Origin: Sphingomonadales bacterium
Lineage (GTDB): Bacteria > Pseudomonadota > Alphaproteobacteria > Sphingomonadales > Kordiimonadaceae
Assembly (NCBI GenBank): GCA_011088215.1
Contig: JAALKD010000006.1
Span: 29,391 to 93,390 of the forward strand
DNA: 64,000 bases
Direction of reading: 5' to 3'
Below, piece after piece: positions 1 through 7,919 of the stretch. A program made the translations under genes and the position numbers. Position 1 is the stretch's first letter; each line of letters starts with the position of its first letter. The notes under the pieces are model-generated. The model was not told where the DNA came from, did no database searches, and saw nothing but the letters and a program-made list of their open reading frames with translations.

Positions 1-678
1 ACCTTATCGAAACCATGCGGCTTCAAGGCGGCGATGTGTTCCTTAAGGGTCGCCATATATCCCGTGTCTTGGCCAGTGCCAGGTATTTCGGCGTTGCAGT
101 TGGCAGGCAGGATATTGCTGCAGCTATAGATCAAGGCAGTTGACCAGCATACCCGTGCCCTTGCGAACGCGCGCGGCGGGCGGGAAACTGAAGGGCAGAT
201 TTATAAAATACGCATGACCATTGACTTAGCAGGCCATATCTCTGCGACGGTTTCCGGGATGGAGGCCTCTCCCGCTGAGTCATTGGTGGTTGGGTTGGCC
301 CAAAATAGAATTGATAGCCTAGATCCGGTACGCTGGCACAAATCAAGCAGGCGCTCGCTGTATGACCGCGCGTCTGTCGTTGCGCGCGAGCGGGGACTGG
401 CGGACATCCTGTTTTTGAACCAACGCAGCGAGCTGGCTGAGGGGGCCATCAGCAATATTTTTATCGAAACCGCTGACGGCTGGTATACGCCGCCGCTGCA
501 AAGCGGCGCTTTGCCGGGCGTACTGCGGGCAGAAATGGTTGAGGCAGAGTTTCCGGGACTGAAAGAAAAAACCCTCTTTTTACCGGACATAAGAAAGGCC
601 AAAAGGCTTTATATCGGAAATGCTCTGCGCGGGTTGCGGGCAGTTCGAATTCAGGATGCTGATCAATTGATCTTATAA
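1..678 (+). pseudogene. Aminodeoxychorismate lyase (PabC-type class IV aminotransferase) domain, 5'-truncated and frameshifted
   Basis: This is the 3' part of a fold-type IV PLP enzyme that would release p-aminobenzoate from aminodeoxychorismate in folate synthesis. Reading from base 3, the frame gives LIETMRLQGG and later SARYFGVAVG, the usual start of the lyase domain found fused behind PabB. That frame hits TGA at 141-143. The protein continues one base later in another frame (DQHTRALANARGG) through HKSSRRSLYD, which holds the probable PLP lysine, then AEGAISNIF and the C-terminal GNALRGLRAVRI, to the stop at 676-678. The coding sequence therefore has one extra base near 138-142. The homologous N-terminal motif sits at the window edge, so the gene probably begins upstream, perhaps as a PabB-PabC fusion. 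I cannot tell whether the shift is a real mutation or a sequence error. Confidence 0.8.
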
Positions 679-884
679 ATAATATATTATCGAATCAGCC
701 CTGATATCTTTTGGTAGCTGACAAATTTCGGCACCTTGGCTGCGAATCATATGCCCATAATGCGTGCTTTGGTCTCGATTCATAAAAATCGACGGTGTTA
801 ATACTTTATTCGGAAGTGTTTTTTACAATTTTCTTTCGACATCATCTTTGACGTCGCGGTTAATTTTCTGGACAGGGATATTTT

Positions 885-1079
885 ATGAGTTCGAGTTCTG
901 CGTCACCCCGAAGAACTATCAATACGCATGCGTCGGGGGTATCGGACCAAACCAGAGCTTTGGCCAAACGCTTATCCGAGCATATGGGATTGAGCGGAGC
1001 GATTGAGATCAGTACGGAAAATCAGTGGCATGGCATTGTTTCCGTGCTTATGGAAATGAAACAGCAACGTAGAAAATAA
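885..1079 (+). CDS. Small hypothetical protein (64 aa)
   Basis: A 64-residue soluble, basic protein of no family I recognise. The N-terminus is Ser/Thr-rich (MSSSSASPRRTINT) and the second half looks helical and ends in KQQRRK. The ATG is preceded by a purine-rich CAGGGA about 8 bases upstream. It stands alone between the pabC remnant and the Ton operon. Nothing in the sequence suggests a function. Confidence 0.4.
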   Translation: MSSSSASPRRTINTHASGVSDQTRALAKRLSEHMGLSGAIEISTENQWHGIVSVLMEMKQQRRK

Positions 1080-1646
1080 ACCTTAGTTTTCATTTGGGTT
1101 CACTTTCTTACTATTCCTTACCTTTCAATTTGATTGACCGGAAACGTGCTTTTTAAGCGGTGGAATTCCTTTGACTTATACACAATTTATGTTACACTAT
1201 TACATAGTATTGACTGACCATTAGGGCCGCAATTGATGCCAAATCGATCGATTCACAGGAAAGAAAATAAGAAAAGTAAAATTTTTGCTTGGAATCGGGC
1301 AAGATTCTTGGATGATAGGTTTTGAGCTGGGTCATTCGCTTCAGCTTAAGTTCGCAAAATTGCGGACGGGGGAAAATCAGATTGCTTGCTGCCATGTGTT
1401 TTACACAAGGCCAAAAGTGACAGAAGCGACGCAAAGAAATTTGCATCTGACTTGGACAATTGGGAGACTACGGGAAAACCATTAATTGGGCATGTAACCA
1501 GACCGGGCTGTTTTGAAGTCAGGTATCGGGCACATGTTGAACATCTTCCAGTTTATTAGGGGTAAAGGTTCGGAGTGAGAATTAACTCTCCAAATCTTTA
1601 TAAGGTAAAAACAGCCGGCTAGGCATTCAGAGTACTGGAGACCAAA
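1080..1646. other. 567-bp AT-rich intergenic region upstream of the Ton operon
   Basis: I find no convincing gene here. A sigma70-like promoter candidate, TTGACT, 16 bases, TACACT, lies at 1171-1198 on the + strand. It overlaps a short inverted repeat, ACTAT-3-ATAGT, at 1196-1208. Open frames on both strands around 1190-1485 lack a good ribosome-binding site or familiar residues. The long leader could hold a regulatory RNA or the transcription start of the Ton operon, but no named structure is recognisable. Confidence 0.4.
1171..1198 (+). promoter_or_regulatory. Candidate sigma70 promoter upstream of the Ton operon
   Basis: TTGACT at 1171-1176 and TACACT at 1193-1198 are separated by 16 bases and lie in AT-rich DNA about 450 bases upstream of the DUF3450 gene. 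The distance is long, so it may instead serve an unrecognised leader transcript. The call rests on consensus only. Confidence 0.25.
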
Positions 1647-2453
1647 GTGGCATTATTGAACCCATGTGGGCAGAAAATGGATAAGGCTAAAGTGAAACGG
1701 ATAGCTGTCACAACAGCAGCGGCCGCCTCGATCCTTCTAGGGGCGACCATTGCTAACGCACAAGACGAGCGCCTGAAGTCGATCGTAGACGAGGTGAACG
1801 CAGCAAATAAACTAGCAGTAGCATCACAGCAGACAATCGACGGCGTTGCAGACGCAACCCAGCGTATCTTCGGTGATTACCGCGGAGTTTTAAAAACCAA
1901 CGCCGGTCTTCGGGCATATAACGCCCAGCAAAACCGCGTTATCGTCAAACAGCTCGAAGAAATTGAGAAGATCAAAACTTCTATTGGTCAGATCGATGAA
2001 ATCAAGCGGCAGATTACACCGCTAATGCTGGACATGATTGATAACCTCTCTGAGTTTATCGACAATGATGTTCCGTTCTTGATGGACGAACGCCGCGACC
2101 GCATCGATAGTTTGCGTGAGGCGATGGATAACCCCAACATCAGTGACCCTGAGCGATTCCGCATCGTGCTGGCAGCTTATACAGCTGAAGTACAGTATGG
2201 TCGCACGCTGGTTGCTTACGAGGGCCCGCTTGCAGATGGCCGTACGGTCAACTTTGTGCGCCTAGGTCGAATTGGTTTTTACTATCAAACCAGTGACACG
2301 ACTGAAACCAAAGCGTGGGACGTTGCTTCTGGGTCCTGGCAGGATCTTGGCTCAGAATTTACGACACCAATTCGCCAGTTAATCCGGATGGCACAAAAGC
2401 GGACTCAGTCTGATGTGACTGTTCTGCCAATCGCTGCTGCACAGGGGAATTAA
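1647..2453 (+). CDS. DUF3450 family periplasmic protein of the TtpC-type Ton system
   Basis: A 268-residue secreted protein of the DUF3450 type, the usual first gene of alternative ExbB/ExbD/TonB operons in marine proteobacteria. It has an export signal (AAAASILLGATIANA, cleavage before QDE), a long helical segment at about residues 55-120 likely to form a coiled coil, then a compact C-terminal half with LVAYEGPLADGRTVNFVRLGRIG. Such proteins probably work in the periplasm with the long ExbB-like TtpC subunit; their exact role is not established. The GTG start has GGAG 6 bases upstream (1637-1640). ATG at 1677 is an alternative and also leaves a complete signal peptide. The next gene starts one base after the stop. 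Confidence 0.85.
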   Translation: MALLNPCGQKMDKAKVKRIAVTTAAAASILLGATIANAQDERLKSIVDEVNAANKLAVASQQTIDGVADATQRIFGDYRGVLKTNAGLRAYNAQQNRVIVKQLEEIEKIKTSIGQIDEIKRQITPLMLDMIDNLSEFIDNDVPFLMDERRDRIDSLREAMDNPNISDPERFRIVLAAYTAEVQYGRTLVAYEGPLADGRTVNFVRLGRIGFYYQTSDTTETKAWDVASGSWQDLGSEFTTPIRQLIRMAQKRTQSDVTVLPIAAAQGN

Positions 2454-2454
2454 G

Positions 2455-3807
2455 ATGAAAAAGATTATTACATCCGCTGCGCTTTTGGCACTTGGCCTGT
2501 CGTCAGTTGTGACTGCCCAGGATTCTGACATGAGCGCGCTCCTCAATAAAGTTCGTGAGGGCCGTATCACTGAAGATGCTGGTCATAAACAGCGTGAAGC
2601 TGAGTTTTTGTCACGCAAGGACCAGCAGGAACAGCTGTTAGCGCAAGAACGCCAGGAGCAAGCGCGCCTGGAACGTGAGAGTGCACGCTTAGAGGAAGCC
2701 CGCCGTAATAATGAGGCGGAAATTACTCGTCAGCTAGAAACACAGCGTGAACGTCTTGGACAGCTTTCCGAGTTGTTTGGTGTTCTTCAGCAAGCCGCTG
2801 GTGATGCCCGCGCAATTATTTCAGCGTCGCATGTGTCTATCGATAACGCTGACCGTATGGGTGAAATTGATACCCTGGTTGCCAAAGCGTCTGAATCTTC
2901 TGAGCTGCCAACTCTGGCGGAAATCAGGGCATGGCCAGCACAAATGATGCTGGAAATGGTTGGTTCAGGTGAAGTGAAAAAGTTTAGCCATGATGTTCGG
3001 TTGAATGATGGCACGTTGCAAACAATGGATGTTACCCGCATCGGTGACTTCGGTCTTGTTGGTGAGGGTAAATTCCTGCAGTTGCGTGCAAACGGCGAAG
3101 TTGCTGAACTTCAGCGTCAGCCGTCCGGTCGTTTCACTGGCACTATTCCGGGCTTTGAAGCTGCGGGCAGTGGCATCGTGGCACTGGGCGTTGATCCAAC
3201 ACGGGGTCAGCTGTTGAACCTGGAGGTCCAGAAGCCAGACGTTTATGAACGCCTTGAGCAAGGTGGTTTCATTGGATACCTGACACTATCACTTGGTGTC
3301 ATTGGTGTGTTGCTTGCGATCTTCCAGTGGGTTTACCTCTTTATGGTAAACGGCAAGGTGAAGAAGCAGGTTAAATCTGAAGTTGCCAATGTTAACAACC
3401 CTCTTGGTCGTGTGCTTGCAGTCTATGACCAGAACCGGTCTGTTGATGTGGAGACTCTGGAGCTGAAACTGGATGAAGCGATCCTGAAGGAAACGCCGGC
3501 ACTTGAACGGTTCCTGACGGCGATCAAGCTGATTTCAGCTGTGGCACCTTTGTTCGGCCTCCTTGGTACAGTGACTGGTATGATCGAAACCTTCCAGGCG
3601 ATTACCTTGTTTGGTACCGGTGATCCATCGCAGATGGCAGGCGGTATTTCCGCGGCTTTGATGACAACAGTGGAAGGTCTGGTTGTAGCCATTCCAACAT
3701 TGATGTTGCACAGCTTCGTGTCAGGTTCGTCTAAGGGTGTGGTTCACATTCTGGAAGAGCAGTCTGCAGGTATCATTGCGGTGCACGCAGAGAAAGAGCA
3801 CGCATAA
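2455..3807 (+). CDS. TtpC-like long MotA/TolQ/ExbB proton-channel family protein
   Basis: A 450-residue inner-membrane protein with an N-terminal export signal (MKKIITSAALLALGLSSVVTAQ), a highly charged coiled coil at about residues 45-100 rich in Glu, Gln and Arg, a periplasmic domain, one membrane helix near 275-297, and the MotA/TolQ/ExbB domain at about 340-430. The domain carries the channel motif LFGLLGTVTGMIETF and a second helix ending VEGLVVAIPTLML. This is the layout of TtpC, the extra subunit needed by Vibrio-type TonB2 systems. It should couple proton-motive force from the ExbB/ExbD motor to TonB. The stop overlaps the start of exbB (TAATG), so translation is probably coupled. Confidence 0.88.
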   Translation: MKKIITSAALLALGLSSVVTAQDSDMSALLNKVREGRITEDAGHKQREAEFLSRKDQQEQLLAQERQEQARLERESARLEEARRNNEAEITRQLETQRERLGQLSELFGVLQQAAGDARAIISASHVSIDNADRMGEIDTLVAKASESSELPTLAEIRAWPAQMMLEMVGSGEVKKFSHDVRLNDGTLQTMDVTRIGDFGLVGEGKFLQLRANGEVAELQRQPSGRFTGTIPGFEAAGSGIVALGVDPTRGQLLNLEVQKPDVYERLEQGGFIGYLTLSLGVIGVLLAIFQWVYLFMVNGKVKKQVKSEVANVNNPLGRVLAVYDQNRSVDVETLELKLDEAILKETPALERFLTAIKLISAVAPLFGLLGTVTGMIETFQAITLFGTGDPSQMAGGISAALMTTVEGLVVAIPTLMLHSFVSGSSKGVVHILEEQSAGIIAVHAEKEHA

Positions 3808-4334
3808 TGCTGGCAATTAGTGAAGCATTTGACGCAATCCGAGCATTCATAGAACGGGGTGGTGACATCTTGTACTTGGTGCTCGTGGTTACGTTTATAA
3901 TGTGGGTGCTGATCATCGAACGTATCTGGTTCTATTCGCTTGAATATAAAAAGCAAAAGAACCGGGTTATCGGAACCTGGGAATCTCGGGCCGAACGAAA
4001 ATCATGGTATGCGCATAAAATCCGCATCGCCATGATTTCCGAGATCAATTACAATTTGTTTCAAGGGGTGAACCTGATCAAAACACTGGTTGCCCTTTGT
4101 CCGCTTATTGGACTTTTGGGAACCGTGACCGGGATGATCGATGTGTTCGATGTTATGGGATCACAGGGCAGTTCAAACGCACGCGCCATGGCGGCGGGTG
4201 TGTCCAAGGCAACCATTCCGACAATGGCGGGTATGGTTGCGGCACTGTCTGGTGTGTTTCTTAGCACCTATATTGAAAAACGAGCCAAGCGTGAATCTGA
4301 GCGTCTCGAAGACAGCTTGACGATGGACCACTAG
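3807..4334 (+). CDS. exbB: ExbB-type biopolymer transport proton-channel protein
   Basis: A compact 175-residue ExbB/TolQ protein with three predicted membrane helices (about residues 19-41, 92-115 and 135-155). The hallmark PLIGLLGTVTGMIDVF lies at the second helix, and the third carries the conserved Thr/Pro segment IPTMAGMVAALSG. It forms the pentameric motor ring that, with ExbD, converts proton flow into movement of TonB. It is shorter than the E. coli protein, as usual for TonB2-type systems. It overlaps ttpC by one base and is followed after 21 bases by exbD. Confidence 0.9.
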   Translation: MLAISEAFDAIRAFIERGGDILYLVLVVTFIMWVLIIERIWFYSLEYKKQKNRVIGTWESRAERKSWYAHKIRIAMISEINYNLFQGVNLIKTLVALCPLIGLLGTVTGMIDVFDVMGSQGSSNARAMAAGVSKATIPTMAGMVAALSGVFLSTYIEKRAKRESERLEDSLTMDH

Positions 4335-4355
4335 GTTTAAGACTGGAGTTAACCA

Positions 4356-4775
4356 ATGCGTAAATTCTCTAAGGGAGAGGACGAAGCAGAAGTCAATATG
4401 ACGCCGATGCTCGACATCGTGTTCATCATGCTGATTTTCTTTATCGTGACAGCCTCTTTCGTCAAAGAATCCGGTCTTGAGGTCAACAAGCCGGAGGATG
4501 ACAATACTCAAAATGATCCACCGCCACCGGACGATGAAAAGCGGGCTATCGCTTTTATTATCGATGAGAATAACCGGATTACACATGACTTTGTTCGTGT
4601 GGATATCTCGTCAGTTTCATCGATCATCAAGAAGGAAAGCGTGGAACGTCCAAAAGCACCTGTTGTTATTCAGGCTGCGGATGGGTCTCATCTCGGGTTG
4701 TCTGTCCGCATCTATGATGCCGCCAGAGACGTTGGGGTCAGTGACAGTCAAATTGTACTGACACCGAAAAAATAA
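4356..4775 (+). CDS. exbD: ExbD-type biopolymer transport protein, copy 1
   Basis: A 139-residue ExbD/TolR protein: short cytoplasmic N-terminus, one membrane helix (about residues 18-36) and a periplasmic domain. The essential proton-carrying aspartate is D20 in NMTPMLDIVFIMLIFF, and the conserved EVN segment precedes it. The periplasmic domain starts with the usual EVNKPE linker and an acidic, Pro-rich stretch. ExbD works inside the ExbB ring. A 108-base gap holding a GC-rich hairpin-like stretch just after the stop separates it from the second exbD. Confidence 0.9.
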   Translation: MRKFSKGEDEAEVNMTPMLDIVFIMLIFFIVTASFVKESGLEVNKPEDDNTQNDPPPPDDEKRAIAFIIDENNRITHDFVRVDISSVSSIIKKESVERPKAPVVIQAADGSHLGLSVRIYDAARDVGVSDSQIVLTPKK

Positions 4776-4883
4776 TACCCGGCGGGGCAGTGCCCCGCCG
4801 TTCAGGCTAATGCCCGCATGGGTGTTGGACAGGGTTTTGAGGGGCTAGGCACCTGTATAGTGGCAGGTGAAGTGGAGAATAGA

Positions 4884-5282
4884 ATGCGTAATCATTCGCA
4901 ACAGGACGAAGATACAGAGATAAACATGACGCCGATGCTGGACATCGTGTTCATCATGTTGATCTTTTTCATCGTGACCGCGGTTTTTGTAAAAGAGGCT
5001 GGCGTTAATGTACTTAAACCGTCTGCCGAAACTGCCTTGCTGCAAAAACAAGTCAGTATTTTGATTGCGGTTACGTCCGATGATGTAATTTTCATCAATC
5101 GTGAACCAACTAAGATTGAGGCACTAAGAACTGCGGTTGAAAAGCTGCACGCTGAGAACCCTAAGGGATCAGTTGCCATTCAGGGCGACGAAGAAGCAAA
5201 CGCGGTTCTAGTTATGCAAGTTTATGATGCTATTCGCGACGCTGGTGTCGAGGTAATAGCAATAGCTACGGAGACGAACTAA
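4884..5282 (+). CDS. exbD: ExbD-type biopolymer transport protein, copy 2
   Basis: A second ExbD (132 residues), also with the proton-relay aspartate at D20 in NMTPMLDIVFIMLIFF. The periplasmic part differs from copy 1 (NVLKPSAETALLQKQ), so the two probably form a heterodimer within one motor, as TtpC-type operons often encode two ExbD proteins. The open frame extends upstream to 4818, but ATG 4884 has GGAG 7 bases upstream and gives the normal ExbD N-terminus. The stop overlaps the tonB start (TAATG). Confidence 0.9.
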   Translation: MRNHSQQDEDTEINMTPMLDIVFIMLIFFIVTAVFVKEAGVNVLKPSAETALLQKQVSILIAVTSDDVIFINREPTKIEALRTAVEKLHAENPKGSVAIQGDEEANAVLVMQVYDAIRDAGVEVIAIATETN

Positions 5283-5902
5283 TGATTGCTCGGGTCGCCA
5301 CATCATTGGCCGCTGCATCGGGTGTAACCTTTGGCCTGTTTCTCGTGATGAACTATCTGGTCGCGGGTGACGGCGAAGTGAACCTTGATGAAAGTGATAG
5401 GGCCAGATTTATTGATGTCGTTCAGGATATTGATGATCAGCCGCCAGAACGCATGGAACGCGAAGTGGAAAAGCCACCGGAAGTGGAAGCCCCACCGCCG
5501 GAAATCGATACGCCGCAATTAGATGTTCAAGGTCCTGACAAGCTTAACTTGTCCATTGGCCGTGCGAACTCTGGTGCTAACATCGACCTGGGTCAGATCA
5601 ATCTGGGTGCGTCAACAGATGGTGATTATCTGCCGCTTGTTCGGGTGCAGCCGCAATATCCTCGCCGGGCACAAGAGCGCGGCATCGAGGGCTATGCTAT
5701 TGTTGAGCTGACAGTTGCTGCCGACGGCACTGTTCCAACCGAATCGATTATAGTGATTGAAGCAGAGCCAAAAGGCTATTTTGAGCGGGCAGCGATTAAA
5801 GCAGCTCAGAAGTTCAAATATAAGCCGAAGATCATTAACGGTGAAGGCCAGGCAGTGACCGGCGTTCGCTATCGGTTCAGCTTTAATTTGGCAGAGAAGT
5901 AG
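5282..5902 (+). CDS. tonB: TonB family energy transducer, copy 1
   Basis: A 206-residue TonB2-like protein: one N-terminal membrane helix (about residues 5-28), a short periplasmic Pro/Glu-rich spacer (PPERMEREVEKPPEVEAPPP), and a C-terminal TonB domain from about 120 containing VRVQPQYPRRAQERGIEGYA and the closing GVRYRFSFNL. The domain binds the TonB box of outer-membrane receptors. The membrane helix has no histidine, unlike E. coli TonB, and the spacer is short, as in TonB2 types. It is very similar in its C-terminal half to the second TonB at 7920. Confidence 0.92.
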   Translation: MIARVATSLAAASGVTFGLFLVMNYLVAGDGEVNLDESDRARFIDVVQDIDDQPPERMEREVEKPPEVEAPPPEIDTPQLDVQGPDKLNLSIGRANSGANIDLGQINLGASTDGDYLPLVRVQPQYPRRAQERGIEGYAIVELTVAADGTVPTESIIVIEAEPKGYFERAAIKAAQKFKYKPKIINGEGQAVTGVRYRFSFNLAEK

Positions 5903-5923
5903 AGACAAACGAAAGAGATGATC

Positions 5924-7327
5924 ATGGTACAGTATTTTAAATCCATTCCCATGGCTTTGGCGGCAGCAGCTGTATTGGCTGTGATGCCGGTTCCCGAGGG
6001 AACGCAGCTTTCTGCGACAGCAACCGCGCAGGAAGCGCCGAAGAAGAAGCAGAAAACGCGTAAAGTTGAATCAATTCCTCATTCCTTTCAGAAAAAACTC
6101 GAGAAGATACAGCTGACTCTGTCGCCGGAAGAAATGACCGAAGCGGATTTGGAAGCAACCAAAAGTGAACGTTTGGCTAGAGCTGAAGAATTGATGACCG
6201 ATGCCTTAGGCAGTCGTGGTTTGAATGATTACGCGCGCTCAATCGTTTGGCAATACCGTGCTCAGGTAGCCTTCGAGAAGGAAGACACGATGGGGGCTAT
6301 CAACGCCTTTGAGCGGGTGCTTGACTTTAAGGACAGTATTCCTGTTGCGCAAGAACATGGCATTATGTTCAACTTATCTCAGCTTTACTATCAGGTAGAG
6401 CAGCTAGATAAAGCGATTGATTACGTCACTCGATGGGAAAAAGCTGTGTCTGAAGTTGACCCGGCGCTTATCGGTATAACCCAGAAGGTCTTTATTTCGC
6501 AGCTCTATTATACCAATGAGGATTTTCCAAATTCCCTGAAGTATATTGATGTTGCCATTTCTGATGCCCAGCTGGTCGATACTGCCGAGGTTAAGGAAAA
6601 TTGGTATGGTCTGAAGCTTTCCGCACATTATGAGTTGGGCGATTTTCCGGCAGTTCGCGATACGCTTGTTACGCTTATCCTGAATTGGCCAACACCGCGC
6701 TATTGGCTCCAGCTCGCCAGTGTGTACCAGGAATTGGACGACGAAGAGACATTTTTCTCTTTGATGGAAGCGGCCTACAAGCAGGGCTTCTTGGATGATA
6801 GAGACGCCCAGATCATTAATGTCGCCCAAATTCAAATGAGTCGTGACGCACCGATCAAGTGTGCATGGATTGTTGATCGCGCACTGAAAGAAAACCTGGT
6901 TGAAGATGATGCAGATAGCCAGAGGCTATTGGGTCAGTGTTATCTTGCTGCCTCAGAATTCCGCAAGGCGCTTGATCCGCTTTCAAAAGCAGCGGCAGAG
7001 AATAGTGATGGTGACCTTTGGCTTCAGATTGGTCAGGTGCAAATGCAGATTGACCGATACGACGATGCGGAAAAGTCTTTCGCCAAGATGGCAACTGCAT
7101 TTGAAGACGACACCGAAAATGCCAAGAAAAATGCTAGCAAGCTTTTAGCCGGTGTCATGATGCGCGGCCAAGCCTTGACAGAATTGAAACGGTTTAAGGA
7201 CGCGAAAGACGCTTTCAGAAAAGCTTCCAGGCTTGCGAAAACCGAAAAGGATCGCCGTCAGGTCGCCAGTTGGCGTAAATATATGAACGGTGAGGAAGCC
7301 CGCGAGAAGTTGCTTACTGGTAGGTAA
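5924..7327 (+). CDS. TPR-repeat protein of the Ton operon
   Basis: A 467-residue exported, all-helical tetratricopeptide-repeat protein with a signal region (MALAAAAVLAVMPVPEGTQL), a basic KKKQKTRK stretch, and TPR-like helices across the rest, such as DTMGAINAFERVLDF and DDAEKSFAKMATAFED. TPR proteins regularly close TtpC-type TonB operons and are thought to act as periplasmic scaffolds; the function is not proven. ATG 5924 is preferred over 5918 because the AAGAG site is about 7 bases upstream of 5924 and abuts 5918. A strong terminator follows at 7361. Confidence 0.85.
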   Translation: MVQYFKSIPMALAAAAVLAVMPVPEGTQLSATATAQEAPKKKQKTRKVESIPHSFQKKLEKIQLTLSPEEMTEADLEATKSERLARAEELMTDALGSRGLNDYARSIVWQYRAQVAFEKEDTMGAINAFERVLDFKDSIPVAQEHGIMFNLSQLYYQVEQLDKAIDYVTRWEKAVSEVDPALIGITQKVFISQLYYTNEDFPNSLKYIDVAISDAQLVDTAEVKENWYGLKLSAHYELGDFPAVRDTLVTLILNWPTPRYWLQLASVYQELDDEETFFSLMEAAYKQGFLDDRDAQIINVAQIQMSRDAPIKCAWIVDRALKENLVEDDADSQRLLGQCYLAASEFRKALDPLSKAAAENSDGDLWLQIGQVQMQIDRYDDAEKSFAKMATAFEDDTENAKKNASKLLAGVMMRGQALTELKRFKDAKDAFRKASRLAKTEKDRRQVASWRKYMNGEEAREKLLTGR

Positions 7328-7360
7328 GCCTACACCTAGTAACCGGGTATAAATATTCTG

Positions 7361-7392
7361 ACGGTGTCACTATAGCGGTGGCACCGTTTTTC
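7361..7392 (+). terminator. Rho-independent terminator of the Ton operon
   Basis: ACGGTGTCAC (7361-7370), a 7-base loop, then GTGGCACCGT (7378-7387) with one G-U pair, running into TTTTTCT. It lies 34 bases after the TPR gene stop. A weaker CCGC/GCGG hairpin with a T-run follows at 7401-7426. Confidence 0.85.
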
Positions 7393-7491
7393 TATTGAGG
7401 CCGCTTCATTGGTGCGGTTTTTATATGCGGTGCCCCCCCCAAGAGACAGGGAATAGCTTGAAACTTTGCGCTGTGGTTTTATTGTTGGCGC

Positions 7492-7797
7492 ATGATGTGG
7501 TTTGTTTTTCTTTCTGTAGCCATTGCGTTGGGCGTTCTTGTAATGATGCACGACGAAATCAGCACGGGCTTTTATCGTTGGACTGATTATATCGTCACGT
7601 CACCGCTGCTGTTTGTTACCGGCGCCATTTTATATTATCTCGCTGGACTTGTTCCGTTACCGCTCAACCTATGGCTGGGCCTGCTTCTACCGCTCAAGAC
7701 GGTATTGGTCTTTGGGGTTATGGTAATGACGTGGGGCGGCACGCTCACGTTTGGTAGTCTTCTCATTCGTTTGGTCGGCCACAAAAAACAGCCCTAA
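7492..7797 (+). CDS. Small hydrophobic membrane protein (101 aa)
   Basis: A 101-residue protein with three likely membrane helices (MWFVFLSVAIALGVLVMM; the LLFVTGAILYYLAGLV region; the LLLPLKTVLVFGVMVM region) and a short basic tail, HKKQP. I recognise no family. There are two adjacent ATG codons (7492, 7495) and no clear Shine-Dalgarno site. It lies between the Ton operon terminator and the satellite tonB-exbD pair, 51 bases after a run of eight C residues at 7433-7440. Confidence 0.5.
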   Translation: MMWFVFLSVAIALGVLVMMHDEISTGFYRWTDYIVTSPLLFVTGAILYYLAGLVPLPLNLWLGLLLPLKTVLVFGVMVMTWGGTLTFGSLLIRLVGHKKQP

Positions 7798-7850
7798 CCT
7801 TCTCCTTCTCGCCCAACCCTCTCGATTTGTCTTTAAAGTACGATATAGAT

Positions 7851-7903
7851 GTTACTATATAACTTTACATATAACTAAAGTTTCAATATAGTTATATAGT
7901 AAC
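7851..7903. promoter_or_regulatory. Operator-like inverted repeat upstream of the satellite tonB
   Basis: Perfect 13-base arms GTTACTATATAAC (7851-7863) and GTTATATAGTAAC (7891-7903) flank a second, inner inverted repeat AACTTTA/TAAAGTT (7861-7867 and 7876-7882). The right arm ends just before the ribosome-binding site (GGAGAGGA, 7909-7916). It is extremely AT-rich and lacks a T-run, so a protein-binding operator overlapping the promoter is more likely than a terminator. The motif does not match the Fur consensus. The binding factor is unknown. Confidence 0.6.
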
Positions 7904-7919
7904 AAAATGGAGAGGAATG

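Noticed and set aside
1192-1485. Overlapping open frames on both strands upstream of the Ton operon
   Set aside because: They start with weak codons, lack ribosome-binding sites and give low-complexity or implausible residues.
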